Both the position numbers and the translations under genes were made by a program. Under the pieces are notes generated by a model. It was not told the origin of the DNA. It did not search any database and worked only from the letters and a program-made list of their open reading frames with translations. Below are positions 1 through 8,072 of a DNA stretch of 64,000 nucleotides, in pieces. How positions within the stretch are numbered: position 1 is the stretch's first letter; each line of letters starts with the position of its first letter. Source of the DNA: Aedoeadaptatus urinae. GTDB lineage: Bacteria > Bacillota > Clostridia > Tissierellales > Peptoniphilaceae. The stretch lies in NCBI RefSeq assembly GCF_900155585.1, contig NZ_LT707416.1, positions 124,001 to 188,000 on the forward strand, read 5' to 3'.

Positions 1-1
1 C

Positions 2-1582
2 GCCCTGGACGGCAAGCTCCTTTCGGACTTGGGCTATGTGGCTCGTGGCGGCCGGGAAACGGGGCATCACTTCGAGGTGCTTTGGGATTTGTTGAGTGTG
101 ATTCCTTCTCGTGAGGATCCGGACATGTCCATTCTCGACGATTTGTATTACACGAATCTGGACGATCCCAATTTCAGCAACTGCCGCGTGACGAAAAATC
201 GCGGGGAACGCTACGACAACGGGAAGTTTAATTTGTCCCGTGACGTGGTGAAGGAGATTCTGCGCCTGGTCATGACGCCGGATGAAAAGCTGGAAGGTGT
301 GTCCGTGGAAGAGGTATTCAGCGACGAATTTTTGGAAAGTGATTTCTGGACCTACTACCGCACCATGTTTGCCTTTGAAAATTGGCATTCGGTTTTGGAA
401 TTAAAGCTTTACATTAACCGCTTTATCCACCACGTGGCCGGTCTGCCGGATCTGTCGGCCCTGCAATTTACCCGCTACGATCAATATGAATCCATCGTGG
501 TACCTATGATGCGTTGGCTCAAGGACAAGGGCGTGCGCACGGAATATAATTGCGAGGTACTGGATGTGGAATTTGATCTGGCCGATGACAAGAAGGTGGC
601 GACGAAGATCGTGGCAGTCGATGCCGAAACCGGCGCAGACAAATCCATGGCTTTGACGGAAAATGATCTGCTCTTTATTACCACCGGGTCTTTGGTGGAA
701 TCTTCCTCCTACGGATCCAACGACTCGGCGCCGGATCTTGCTATCGACGAAGAAAACAGCTTCCGCCTGTGGAAGACCATCGCCAAGAAGTCGCCTGAAT
801 TCGGACGTCCCGAGGTATTTGCATCGGACATCGCCAAGTCCAACTGGGAATCGGCGACGGTGACGGTGAAGAGCAAGGCCATCGCCAAGTACATCGAAGC
901 CATCACCAAGCGCAGCCCCTACACGGGCAAGGTGGTGACCGGGGGAATCGTGACGGCGCTGGATTCTTCCTGGCTCATGAGCTGGACCATTAACCGCCAA
1001 GGCCAATACATCGACCAACCGGAGGATGAAATCGCCGTGTGGGTCTACGGTCTGTTTACGGACAAGGAGGGCGACTATGTGAAGAAACCTATGAAGGCCT
1101 GCACCGGCGAAGAGATCGCCAAGGAATGGCTCTACCACATCGGCGTGCCGGAAGATGAAATCGACGCGCTGGCGAAGGACACCTCCACCATTCCCGTGTT
1201 TATGCCCTATATCACGGCGCAGTTTATGCCGAGAAGTTTCGGCGACCGGCCTTATGTGGTGCCGAAGCATGCCGTGAACTTCGCCTTCTTGGGGCAATTT
1301 GTGGAAACCTTGGACGATCCAGGCCGCGACACGGTGTTTACCACGGAATACTCCGCACGCTGCGCCATGGAGGCCGTGTATGTGCTTACGGGCGTAGAAA
1401 AGAGCGTGCCGGAAGTCTTCGCTTCCCGCTACGACATGCGCTATCTCCTCGCCGGCATCAGTGCTTTAAACGACGGGGAAAAGCCCGATCTCAATCTCCC
1501 CATGGAGATCATGGTGAAGCTCGCGAAAAAAATCGGCGGGACAGAGGTAGAAAATATGCTGAAGGAATATAACTTAATATAG
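2..1582 (+). CDS. ohyA: Oleate hydratase (10-hydroxystearate forming), 5' partial
   Basis: Flavoprotein of the myosin-cross-reactive-antigen family. It adds water across the cis-9 double bond of oleic and related free fatty acids to give 10-hydroxy acids, a detoxification reaction in host-associated bacteria. The frame is open to the first base, so the gene begins before the window; about 526 codons are visible of the usual 560-590. The missing N-terminus would carry the FAD-binding glycine motif. The family motif RGGRE, whose glutamate is catalytic in characterised enzymes, lies near visible residue 16, followed by HFEVLWDL. The segment FAFENWHSVLELKLYINRF is also typical. The protein ends EYNLI and a hairpin terminator follows at once, so it is probably the last gene of its unit. 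Family assignment is secure; substrate range is not visible. Confidence 0.93.
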   Translation, partial: ALDGKLLSDLGYVARGGRETGHHFEVLWDLLSVIPSREDPDMSILDDLYYTNLDDPNFSNCRVTKNRGERYDNGKFNLSRDVVKEILRLVMTPDEKLEGVSVEEVFSDEFLESDFWTYYRTMFAFENWHSVLELKLYINRFIHHVAGLPDLSALQFTRYDQYESIVVPMMRWLKDKGVRTEYNCEVLDVEFDLADDKKVATKIVAVDAETGADKSMALTENDLLFITTGSLVESSSYGSNDSAPDLAIDEENSFRLWKTIAKKSPEFGRPEVFASDIAKSNWESATVTVKSKAIAKYIEAITKRSPYTGKVVTGGIVTALDSSWLMSWTINRQGQYIDQPEDEIAVWVYGLFTDKEGDYVKKPMKACTGEEIAKEWLYHIGVPEDEIDALAKDTSTIPVFMPYITAQFMPRSFGDRPYVVPKHAVNFAFLGQFVETLDDPGRDTVFTTEYSARCAMEAVYVLTGVEKSVPEVFASRYDMRYLLAGISALNDGEKPDLNLPMEIMVKLAKKIGGTEVENMLKEYNLI

Positions 1583-1599
1583 GTAGGAAATAGAAAAAC

Positions 1600-1632
1600 G
1601 GGTCGATGGGAAGTCGGCCCATTCTTTTTTTA
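1600..1632 (+). terminator. Intrinsic terminator after oleate hydratase
   Basis: GGGTCGA (1600-1606) pairs with TCGGCCC (1614-1620), with one G-U pair and a 7-nt loop. A run of T follows at 1624-1630. It lies 18 bp after the stop codon. Confidence 0.75.
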
Positions 1633-1719
1633 CGCAGAGGAAAGATCGTTTTGTTTTGTTTTTTCTTCGCACACTTTATCTACAATCACTACGCCCGCAT
1701 CTCCCCTCCCCCGGACCCT

Positions 1720-1821
1720 CATGACCTATCCCGACGAGCAAAGCGAGTCGTCGGAAGGTCAGATGCAGTCTTACACCGTTTCGAGAAGGCGAAGCCGAAT
1801 CGAAATGGATGTATAGTTGTA
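1720..1821. repeat. 102-bp tandem repeat, copy 1
   Basis: The unit begins CATGACCTATCC and ends GGATGTATAGTTGTA. Each copy contains two hairpins. One is GACCT...AGGTC enclosing CCGACGA/TCGTCGG. The other is TACACCGTTTCGA against TCGAAATGGATGTA, with a small GGCGAAGCC hairpin in its loop. The second copy starts two bases after this one ends. Confidence 0.8.
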
Positions 1822-1822
1822 T

Positions 1823-1924
1823 CATGACCTATCCCTACGAGGGTCGCGAGTCGTTGGAAGGTCAGATGCAGTCTTACACCATTTCGAGGAGGCGAAGCCT
1901 TTTTGAAACGGATGTATAGTTGTA
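1823..1924. repeat. 102-bp tandem repeat, copy 2
   Basis: Same length and arrangement as copy 1, with scattered substitutions. The inverted arms are mostly kept: CTACGA against TCGTTG has one mismatch, while the GACCT/AGGTC ends are intact. Confidence 0.8.
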
Positions 1925-2116
1925 ATGCCTATCGGCATTTGATTTGTATTGGGCTGCGTCGCAGAAAAAATATTTTGAGTTGGGCAAACTTACTTTTTTA
2001 ATAAACGACAATAACCTGTCCGATACATCATTAATCTTGAGCGAAGAAGCCCAATAGGAATCGAAACCCGTCAGGGTTTCGCACATTAGAAAAGCGTTAG
2101 GGTTAAAGGGTGGGGG

Positions 2117-2167
2117 TCCGGGGGCGGGATAAGGGCGAATCGCAACGCCCTTTTTCCCGCCCCCGGA
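2117..2167 (+). repeat. Nested GC-rich intergenic hairpin, element 1
   Basis: Outer arms TCCGGGGGCGGGA (2117-2129) and TCCCGCCCCCGGA (2155-2167) pair perfectly over 13 bp. Inside is the 20-nt motif AGGGCGAATCGCAACGCCCT (2132-2151), itself a hairpin. The same 20-nt motif sits inside a different outer stem at 5496-5546. The downstream flank CCATGTAAGAATG is shared too. Confidence 0.8.
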
Positions 2168-2333
2168 TCTCAAAACCATGTAAGAATGAATATTTATACG
2201 AAGAAAGTAGCTTGATTTCAAAAAGAGAGCTACGCAATAAAACGAGGCCCCGCAGGAACCTTCCCGGAATTCAAAATCAAGTAAGAATGAAAATTTCGCC
2301 AAAGATAAAAAGTGTGCGAAGTAAAAGAAAAGC

Positions 2334-2386
2334 AAATAAAAAAGACCCGCGGTGGGTCTGGCGAACAAAGCCGCTTGTCCGCGGCT
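2334..2386 (-). terminator. Terminator of the DnaD/DnaI operon
   Basis: Read on the minus strand, a GC hairpin (arms near 2368-2386) follows the stop codon directly. A second hairpin then has stem GACCC/GGGTC (2344-2358) followed by TTTTTTATTT. Confidence 0.7.
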
Positions 2387-3364
2387 TTATTCGTTCTCCC
2401 ACCTCAGGTCTTTTCCGAAGAATGCCATGGGGATGAATTTGTGGAAGATGCGGCTGAAGATTCTGTCGCCGTAGACGGCGGAAAGCTCGTTTGGCGTCAG
2501 ATTGGTGTTGATGATCATCTTCTTGCCGTCGATCATGCGGCTGTTGACGATGTTAAAGAGCTGGGAGTTGGTGAAGCTGTTGTTGAGCTCGGCGCCCAAG
2601 TCGTCGATGATCAAGAGATCCGCCGTAAACAGGCTGTCGTAGGCCATTTTTATTTCGTCACCGGCGTTGCGATTAAAGGTTTTTTCTTCAAAGATGCGCA
2701 CCATGCCGAAGGCGGTTTCGTAGACTACGGATTTTCCCGCCGCCATGAGCTCGGCGGCCACGGCGTGGGAAAGGAAGGTCTTCCCCAGCCCCGTGGGGCC
2801 GTAGAGGAGCAGGTTCATGTCGTTGGCCTCGTCGAAGGTGGCGACGAAATTTTCCGCCACGGTCAAAATCTCTTCCATGTTTTGCCGCGGGGAGATGCCT
2901 TCGTCGGCAAAGGGCATGTCGGAATAGATGTCCAGGCGAAAATTGCCGAAATTGTTTTTCTCGATCTGCCGCTCGATGTGGCTGGACCGGTGGAGATAGG
3001 CGGTGATCCGCTGCTTCATGCAACTGCAGCGGTTGCCGTCTTCCAAATAGCCCTTGTCCTTGCATTTCTCGCAGGTGTAGATGGGATTGAGGTAGTCGAC
3101 TGGCAGGCCCGCTTCCGCCAGCATGGCCCGCGCCATGGCCTCGTAGGTTTTAAGTTCTTCCACGGCGGCGTTCTTTACGGTATCGTCGCCGGAAAGCAGG
3201 GTGGCCTTCGCCGCCTCAAAGCCCAGGTTGCGGATATTGTCCTCCACCTCTTCCAGACCAGGGGCCATGGCGTAGGCTTCCTGCCGGCGCTCGTAGAGTA
3301 TCCGTTCGTTTTCTCGCCGCAGGGCGTCGTAATCGGCGCGTATTTTATCGAAGATGGATGCCAT
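2387..3364 (-). CDS. DnaI/DnaC-like replicative helicase loader
   Basis: AAA+ ATPase of the DnaC/IstB-like family, 325 aa, close to B. subtilis DnaI (about 311 aa). An N-terminal helical part is followed by a zinc-type cluster, CEKCKDKGYL then CSC (about residues 102-120). The ATPase has Walker A GPTGLGKT (about 190-197) and Walker B LLIIDDLGAE. The ATG directly abuts the TAG stop of the DnaD-like gene upstream, so the two are probably translationally coupled. The pairing with DnaD supports a primosome role, loading the replicative helicase, rather than a transposon IstB role; no IstA or IS ends are nearby. The symbol is left blank because DnaC-type loaders of phages look alike. Confidence 0.88.
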   Translation of the reverse strand: MASIFDKIRADYDALRRENERILYERRQEAYAMAPGLEEVEDNIRNLGFEAAKATLLSGDDTVKNAAVEELKTYEAMARAMLAEAGLPVDYLNPIYTCEKCKDKGYLEDGNRCSCMKQRITAYLHRSSHIERQIEKNNFGNFRLDIYSDMPFADEGISPRQNMEEILTVAENFVATFDEANDMNLLLYGPTGLGKTFLSHAVAAELMAAGKSVVYETAFGMVRIFEEKTFNRNAGDEIKMAYDSLFTADLLIIDDLGAELNNSFTNSQLFNIVNSRMIDGKKMIINTNLTPNELSAVYGDRIFSRIFHKFIPMAFFGKDLRWENE

Positions 3365-4351
3365 CTATTTCTGTCCTTTCCCCTCTATAAATTGGCGGCG
3401 CTTTCGTTGCGCCATTTTTTCCAAGGCCTCGGCGCTGTACTTCGCCGTGGCGGAGCCGGTCATGGGCCGGGCGTGGCTCACCCGCGGTGCCTTGGGCTTT
3501 TGATCCTTGGAAAGATCGTCGATCTTTTTAATGTCCTTCGCCTTCCACGCGGCCAGTATGCTTTCGAAGTAGCGCCAGTTGGGCTTGGCAATGCCGCCGG
3601 TGCGCTTCGCCGCCTCTTCCAGAAGCTCGAAATCCATTTCCGACACGTAGGATGTGACGGCGGCGGATTCCTCGGCGATGTAGGGCTTGTTGGAAAGGCC
3701 CATAAGCTGTAGCAGGTGGCGGTAGCGGTAGTAGGCCTCGTCGTGGGTACGGAAATTTTCCGCCAAGGCCTCCGGCGTGCGCACATTGGCATCGGCCCAG
3801 TTCCGCACGATCCCTTCGATATAGGGAACGGAGCGCTTGTTTTTTTCCTCGGTGCCGTAGCGGAAGGCCTCCAAAATCATTTCCGGCGTCATGTTGTACA
3901 CCTCGCGCCAGGCGGCGATGTCCAGCTTTTGTTGGTAGGGCACCTGCTTGCGCATGTAGTATTCCACTCGGGAAAAGAGATTGGCCATTTCCGTGTCCTC
4001 CAAGCGGCGCACGAAATCGCTCTTGGTCTGCTGCGGACTGTAGACCTCCTTTGTGTAAAGTTCCTTCAGGCGCAAAAAGCGAATGCCGTAGCTTTCCCCT
4101 TCGTAAATCTTCTCCACGATGCCTTCCGATTCCCAATAGTCCCAGGCCCGCTTCACGTCGGTTTCCAAAAGATTCAGCCGGTCGGCCAGGGAACGATGAT
4201 CCCCTTCGCCGCCGTTTAACGCCAGCTGCAGGCCCGCCAAATAGACCTTGACGAAATCCCCGTCGGCCTGGGGCATGTAGTCGTTTAAAAATATATTTTC
4301 AACGGGGGTGTCCCCCAAGTCAAATTGAAGTGTGTCCAATTTAAATTCCAC
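3365..4351 (-). CDS. DnaD-domain primosomal protein
   Basis: 328 aa protein with the DnaD/DnaB2 type arrangement. There is an N-terminal winged-helix-like region (about residues 15-90, with FVKVYLAGLQLAL and the typical WDYWESEGIVEK helix). A C-terminal DnaB/DnaD domain (about 145-225) contains the pattern MILEAFRYGTEEKNKRSVPYI, shown here only in part by its aromatic and basic residues. It probably acts with the downstream helicase loader in replication initiation or restart. The start is GTG at 4351 behind AGGCAGGTGG. It overlaps the 3' end of the acetyltransferase by 11 bp, so all three genes form one minus-strand operon. Confidence 0.85.
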   Translation of the reverse strand: MEFKLDTLQFDLGDTPVENIFLNDYMPQADGDFVKVYLAGLQLALNGGEGDHRSLADRLNLLETDVKRAWDYWESEGIVEKIYEGESYGIRFLRLKELYTKEVYSPQQTKSDFVRRLEDTEMANLFSRVEYYMRKQVPYQQKLDIAAWREVYNMTPEMILEAFRYGTEEKNKRSVPYIEGIVRNWADANVRTPEALAENFRTHDEAYYRYRHLLQLMGLSNKPYIAEESAAVTSYVSEMDFELLEEAAKRTGGIAKPNWRYFESILAAWKAKDIKKIDDLSKDQKPKAPRVSHARPMTGSATAKYSAEALEKMAQRKRRQFIEGKGQK

Positions 4352-4922
4352 GTCGCCACCTGCCTTTCGTCATTTCCATTTGATGTACCAACACCGCCGT
4401 AAGCTGCCGCATGCCCCGTATGTATTTTCGGTAGGGGTCGAAGGCGGCGTCCATAAGATCCTGCCGGCTCAGCTCCACCCACCGATAGGTGAGGCCCGTC
4501 TCCTCAAAGCCCAGGGACCGGTAGAGATGAATGGCCCGCCCGTTCCAGGGCAGCACCTCCAACAAAATCCGCTCCAGATTCAGATTAAAAAAGCCGTGAT
4601 TCAACAGCCAGGTGACGGCCTCACGACCCACGCCGCCGTCGATGACCGCCCGGTCTAAAATAATGCCCACCTCGGCGGTGCGACTGATGCGGGAAATATT
4701 TTTCAGGCCCATGTAGCCCGCCGCACGGCCCTCCATGAGAATGGCGAAATACCTGTCCCGGCGGCTCTTCGTCTTCCAGCGGAACCAATCCCCCACCGTG
4801 TCCTCGTCTTCTAGAAAATTATACATGAAAAAGAGAGGGTCTTCGTAATCCGTCCAGGACAAAAAATCCCGAACGTGCTTTTCCTCTAAAGGCACCACCT
4901 GAATGCCGTGGGGGCTGTCCAT
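4341..4922 (-). CDS. GNAT-family N-acetyltransferase (RimJ/RimL type)
   Basis: 193 aa acetyl-CoA dependent acyltransferase. Family signs are the central strand GYMGLKNISRISRTAEVGIIL, seen as the usual beta strand before the acetyl-CoA loop, then a GVGREA acetyl-CoA pyrophosphate-binding loop, and the C-terminal NGRAIHLYRSLGFEETG motif of RimL-type enzymes that acetylate protein N-termini or small amines. The substrate cannot be told. The ATG is preceded by AGGAGAGG. It is the first gene of the operon with the DnaD-like protein and helicase loader, and its 3' end overlaps the next start. Confidence 0.85.
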   Translation of the reverse strand: MDSPHGIQVVPLEEKHVRDFLSWTDYEDPLFFMYNFLEDEDTVGDWFRWKTKSRRDRYFAILMEGRAAGYMGLKNISRISRTAEVGIILDRAVIDGGVGREAVTWLLNHGFFNLNLERILLEVLPWNGRAIHLYRSLGFEETGLTYRWVELSRQDLMDAAFDPYRKYIRGMRQLTAVLVHQMEMTKGRWRRGI

Positions 4923-5100
4923 AACACCCTCTCCTTTCTTAGCTATGATTGTACCATATGGAGGAGGAGGGGATTATTTTTTCTTTTTTGGTTTTTCGTT
5001 GTCTTTTCTTTTCGCCGAAGGGATGATTTGATTGCATAGCTGACTGATTAAAATCCGGTTTTCTATTTCGCTTAAATTTTATTCTTTCATGGCTTTGAGA

Positions 5101-5156
5101 CCCGGGGACGGGGGAAAGGGCTCAGAGCGGAAGGCCGCATTTCCCCCGTCCCCGGG
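5101..5156 (-). repeat. GC-rich intergenic hairpin, element 3
   Basis: Arms CCCGGGGACGGGGGAAA (5101-5117) and TTTCCCCCGTCCCCGGG (5140-5156) are perfectly complementary over 17 bp around a 22-nt loop. Its left flank, read on the minus strand (CTCAAAGCCATGAAAGAAT), matches the right flank of element 1 (CTCAAAACCATGTAAGAAT). It is therefore an inverted member of the same family with a different inner loop. Confidence 0.75.
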
Positions 5157-5495
5157 ACCCCTACCCCCTTTCTGGCCACGTTTAAGTTGTAAGAAAATGC
5201 CTGCGGCATTTTCTACCAATTACCTTTTTCGTCGTCGCGATAGCAAACCTATGACATAAAAGCTGACCGGCACTGTGCAGGTGACTGGCCTCACTGACAA
5301 CCCGCTACCCCTGCTTCTTCGAGCGAGCGTATTCCATTTTACGACCGCTCACTCATAAGCGACTCACTTTAAACACTCAACAGAGAAATTGCCCAATTCA
5401 AAATCTATCTATCCGCGACACATCCCAATACAAATCAAATGCCGTCAGGCATTTGCACTGCTAAAAAGCGTTTTGTGGGTGGAGGGGGATGGGGC

Positions 5496-5546
5496 CCCGG
5501 GGAAGGGGCAGAGGGCGAATCGCAACGCCCTAGCCCCTTCCCCGGG
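5496..5546 (+). repeat. Nested GC-rich intergenic hairpin, element 2
   Basis: Outer arms CCCGGGGAAGGGGC (5496-5509) and GCCCCTTCCCCGGG (5533-5546) pair perfectly over 14 bp. They enclose the same 20-nt inner hairpin as element 1 (5512-5531). The flank CCATGTAAGAATG follows. The outer stem differs from element 1 but stays fully paired. Confidence 0.8.
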
Positions 5547-5724
5547 TTTAGGAGCCATGTAAGAATGGAAATTTAGATGAGAAAAGTAACCTGAATATAT
5601 TGGGTCAGCTACGCTAAAAAAATCGACCTCCACGCAATTAACGCTCTTTTTCCCGCCCCCGGGAACTCGGAAAGCAAAAACAAGTTTTGAGCAGAATATA
5701 AAGAATATAATAGGAAAGAAAAAC

Positions 5725-6285
5725 TTATTTTATAAAAAACATACTCCTATACACCATCCCCTTGACGAACAGTTCCTCAAACCGCATCTTATATCTCCTT
5801 CCCCAGGAAGAAAACCGTACATACAGCTCTCCCTCTTCCTCCACCAGCTCCGTAATGGTCACCCAGTGGTAGCGGAAGGCTTTATGGGGATGATTGGTGT
5901 TGAGTAGTGCCACGGGGCGATCGGCGGCGAGGGCGCGGAGGAGGAAGGCTTTGATTTCTTCATCCGTCGCCCGGGGCTTCAGAAATTCCACCTTATAGCC
6001 CATGCCCATGATCCCCATGGCTCGCACGAGGATGCGTCCGGCGGCGATGCCCCAGGGCCGCGGCGGGGCGGCGAGGAGGATCTCGCCCATGAGCTTCAGT
6101 GCCTCGCCTCTGTCTATTCGCCGCTTCCCTTCGGTATAGGCGATGAGATTGGCCAGGGCGGCGATGCCGCAGGCCCGGTCCACGCGATAGGCACTCCATT
6201 TGCCGCGAAGGGCGTTTTGGTCGAAGCCGTAGCCTCCGTCCACGTCGATGAAGTTTTTGTTTTTTAAAGCGGCCAGGGTCTTCAT
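5725..6285 (-). CDS. Putative C39-like (papain-fold) cysteine peptidase
   Basis: 186 aa protein with no signal peptide or membrane segment. I see a likely papain-like arrangement. The motif ACGIAALANLIAY (about residues 38-50) has the Cys at the N-terminal end of a helix, as in C39-like peptidases. HWVTITEL (about 139-146) supplies a His, and the segment FSSWGRRYKMRFEEL follows, where these proteins usually have a Trp-Gly turn. The length suits a single domain. It stands alone, divergent from the ABC exporter 65 bp away. That could mean a link, since C39 peptidases often process exported peptides, but here the domain is not fused to the exporter. Activity and substrate are inference; the fold call rests on motif spacing only. 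Confidence 0.5.
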   Translation of the reverse strand: MKTLAALKNKNFIDVDGGYGFDQNALRGKWSAYRVDRACGIAALANLIAYTEGKRRIDRGEALKLMGEILLAAPPRPWGIAAGRILVRAMGIMGMGYKVEFLKPRATDEEIKAFLLRALAADRPVALLNTNHPHKAFRYHWVTITELVEEEGELYVRFSSWGRRYKMRFEELFVKGMVYRSMFFIK

Positions 6286-6350
6286 GTGTACGACCTTTCT
6301 ATTCGGGTAGGTATTATAAGAACAAGTTTTTTTCTGAAAAGGATGGTGAA

Positions 6351-8072
6351 ATGAAACAATACATTAAGCCTTATATACCCTTAATCATCGGCGAAGTTTT
6401 ACTTATCGCCCTGAGTATTTTAGCGGACCTGTACCTGCCCCGGCTCATGAGCCACATTGTGGACGCCGGGGTCTTGAAGGGCGACGTGCCTTTAATTTTA
6501 AATAAGGGCGTGGCCATGATCGGCCTCGCCGCCCTCTCAGTCATTCTCATGACCGTGGCGGGGCTTATGGCGGCGAAAATTTCCATGGGCTTTGCCCGGG
6601 ATGTGCGCGCCGGGCTCTTTTCCCACGTGCTCTCTCTGGATTTTCCGTCGTTTGAAACCTTCGGCGCCCCTTCCATTTTAACTCGGGCCACCGACGACAT
6701 CAGCCAGTTGGAGCGCATGGCCGTGGTGGCGCTCAGGCCCTTGGTACGCGCGCCCCTCATGTTTATCGGCGCCGCCTATATGTGTCTCACCACAGACGTG
6801 AAGCTTTCCGCCGTAATTTTGGTCTCAGCGCCCATGCTTCTCGCCGTGGTCATTGCCATCGCCCGCGCATCCATTCCCGCCTTTCGCCAAATTCGAAAGC
6901 TGATGGACGAGATCAATCTGCACTTTCGGGAACGGCTCACGGGGATTCGCGTCATCCGCGCCTTTCGCAAGGAGGACTACGAAGACCGCCGCTTCGACGA
7001 GGTGAACCGGTCCATGCGCCGCACCTCGGAGCAGGTAAACAATTACCTGATCACCATGCTCCCGGCCTTTAATTTAATTTTTAATCTGACCATGGTGGCC
7101 GTCCTCTACTTCGGCGCCGGTCGCATCCACGCCGGCACCATGGAGGTGGGGGATCTCATGGCCTTTATCCAATACGTGATGCAGATTTTATTCGGCCTGA
7201 GCATGTTCGCCATGCTCTTTGCCATGTACCCCAATGCCAAGGCCGCCTACGACCGCATCGTGGAGGTCTTGAACACACCGCCGGCCAAGGAAAATGTGAA
7301 GGCGACGCTCCCCGAGGGCGGGGAAACCTCTCTCGTCTTCGATCACGTAAGCTTTGCCTATCCCGGGGCGGAGCGGCCCGTCTTGTCGGACATTTCCTTT
7401 GAAGTGAAGGCCGGGGAGAAAGTCGCCATTATCGGCGGCACGGGCAGCGGCAAGAGCACCCTCTTAAAGCTGATCCACCGCTTCTACCACGTCAGCGGCG
7501 GCGAAATCCGCCTCAACGGCGTGAATATCGAAGACCTTTCCGCCAAGGAGCTCCGCAGCCGGCTGGGCTACGCGCCGCAAAAGGCCATGCTACTCCTTAG
7601 AAGCGTGCGGGATAACATCGGCCTGTCTCACGATATGCCTTTGACCGATGATGAGGCGGACCGCTACCTTTCCATCGCCCAGGCGAAGGATTTCGTCTAC
7701 GCCAACCATGAAGGCGTGGACGCCACCGTGGCTCAGGTGGGGAAAAACCTGAGCGGCGGGCAGAAACAGCGCCTGTCCATCGCACGGGCCCTGGCGAAAG
7801 AGCCCGAGGTGCTTCTCTTCGATGACGCCTTTTCCGCTTTGGACTTTCAAACGGACAAGGCCCTGCGCCGCGCCTTGGCGCCCATGACGGAAAAAGCCGC
7901 CACCCTCATCGTGGCCCAGCGGGTCATGACGGTGTTGGACTGCGACGAAATCCTCGTCCTCGACGACGGCAAGATCATTTCCCGCGGCACCCACGAGGAG
8001 CTCATGAAGTCTTCCACGGTGTATCGGGAAATCGCCGCCTCTCAATTGGGAGAGGAGGTGCTCTATGCCTAG
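6351..8072 (+). CDS. Heterodimeric ABC exporter, degenerate-site subunit
   Basis: 573 aa half-transporter with an exporter-type six-helix membrane domain at about residues 1-290 and a nucleotide-binding domain at about 330-570. Walker A is GGTGSGKST (about 361-369) and the signature is the intact LSGGQKQRLSIARAL. The residue after Walker B is Asp, not Glu (LLFDDAFSALD), which marks the non-catalytic site of asymmetric exporters such as TM287/288 and LmrCD. It forms a pair with the next gene, which starts 8 bp before this one ends. The start is ATG behind AAGGATGG. Likely role is drug, lipid or peptide export; the substrate is unknown. Confidence 0.92.
   Translation: MKQYIKPYIPLIIGEVLLIALSILADLYLPRLMSHIVDAGVLKGDVPLILNKGVAMIGLAALSVILMTVAGLMAAKISMGFARDVRAGLFSHVLSLDFPSFETFGAPSILTRATDDISQLERMAVVALRPLVRAPLMFIGAAYMCLTTDVKLSAVILVSAPMLLAVVIAIARASIPAFRQIRKLMDEINLHFRERLTGIRVIRAFRKEDYEDRRFDEVNRSMRRTSEQVNNYLITMLPAFNLIFNLTMVAVLYFGAGRIHAGTMEVGDLMAFIQYVMQILFGLSMFAMLFAMYPNAKAAYDRIVEVLNTPPAKENVKATLPEGGETSLVFDHVSFAYPGAERPVLSDISFEVKAGEKVAIIGGTGSGKSTLLKLIHRFYHVSGGEIRLNGVNIEDLSAKELRSRLGYAPQKAMLLLRSVRDNIGLSHDMPLTDDEADRYLSIAQAKDFVYANHEGVDATVAQVGKNLSGGQKQRLSIARALAKEPEVLLFDDAFSALDFQTDKALRRALAPMTEKAATLIVAQRVMTVLDCDEILVLDDGKIISRGTHEELMKSSTVYREIAASQLGEEVLYA

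Larger units (their letters stand above)
1633..2386. other. Gene-free region with structured repeats
   Basis: About 750 bp without a believable gene. It holds a 102-bp tandem repeat (1720-1924), a palindromic stretch around 1924-1955, an intergenic GC-rich nested hairpin (2117-2167) with conserved flanks, and the dnaI-side terminators (2334-2386). Open frames here are by-products of the palindromes. A similar repeat complex lies at 4923-5724, so the two bracket the three-gene operon between them. Confidence 0.7.
4923..5724. other. Gene-free region with structured repeats
   Basis: About 800 bp without a believable gene. It contains two GC-rich hairpin elements in opposite orientation (5101-5156 and 5496-5546). 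It also holds small AT palindromes such as AAAATGCCTGCGGCATTTT (about 5195-5213), and a stretch (about 5430-5455) that is the reverse complement of a stretch near 1925-1955. A start-less 62-codon frame on the minus strand is only the shadow of the hairpin element. Confidence 0.7.

Noticed and set aside
1606-1827. 73-codon frame on plus after the terminator
   Set aside because: It begins inside the terminator stem and runs through the tandem repeats; no ribosome site or family resemblance.
1874-2368. 164-codon frame on minus, partly similar to a 62-codon frame at 5445-5633
   Set aside because: The similarity (for example HSYM then a Pro/Gly-rich part) comes from the shared GC-rich hairpin element, not from a conserved protein; no start signals.
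2387-3364. IstB transposition protein
   Set aside because: The ATPase family is shared, but the gene is fused in an operon with a DnaD-like gene and no IstA or insertion-sequence ends were found.
2312-3712. 466-codon frame on plus
   Set aside because: Antisense shadow of the helicase-loader and DnaD genes, caused by their GC-rich codons.
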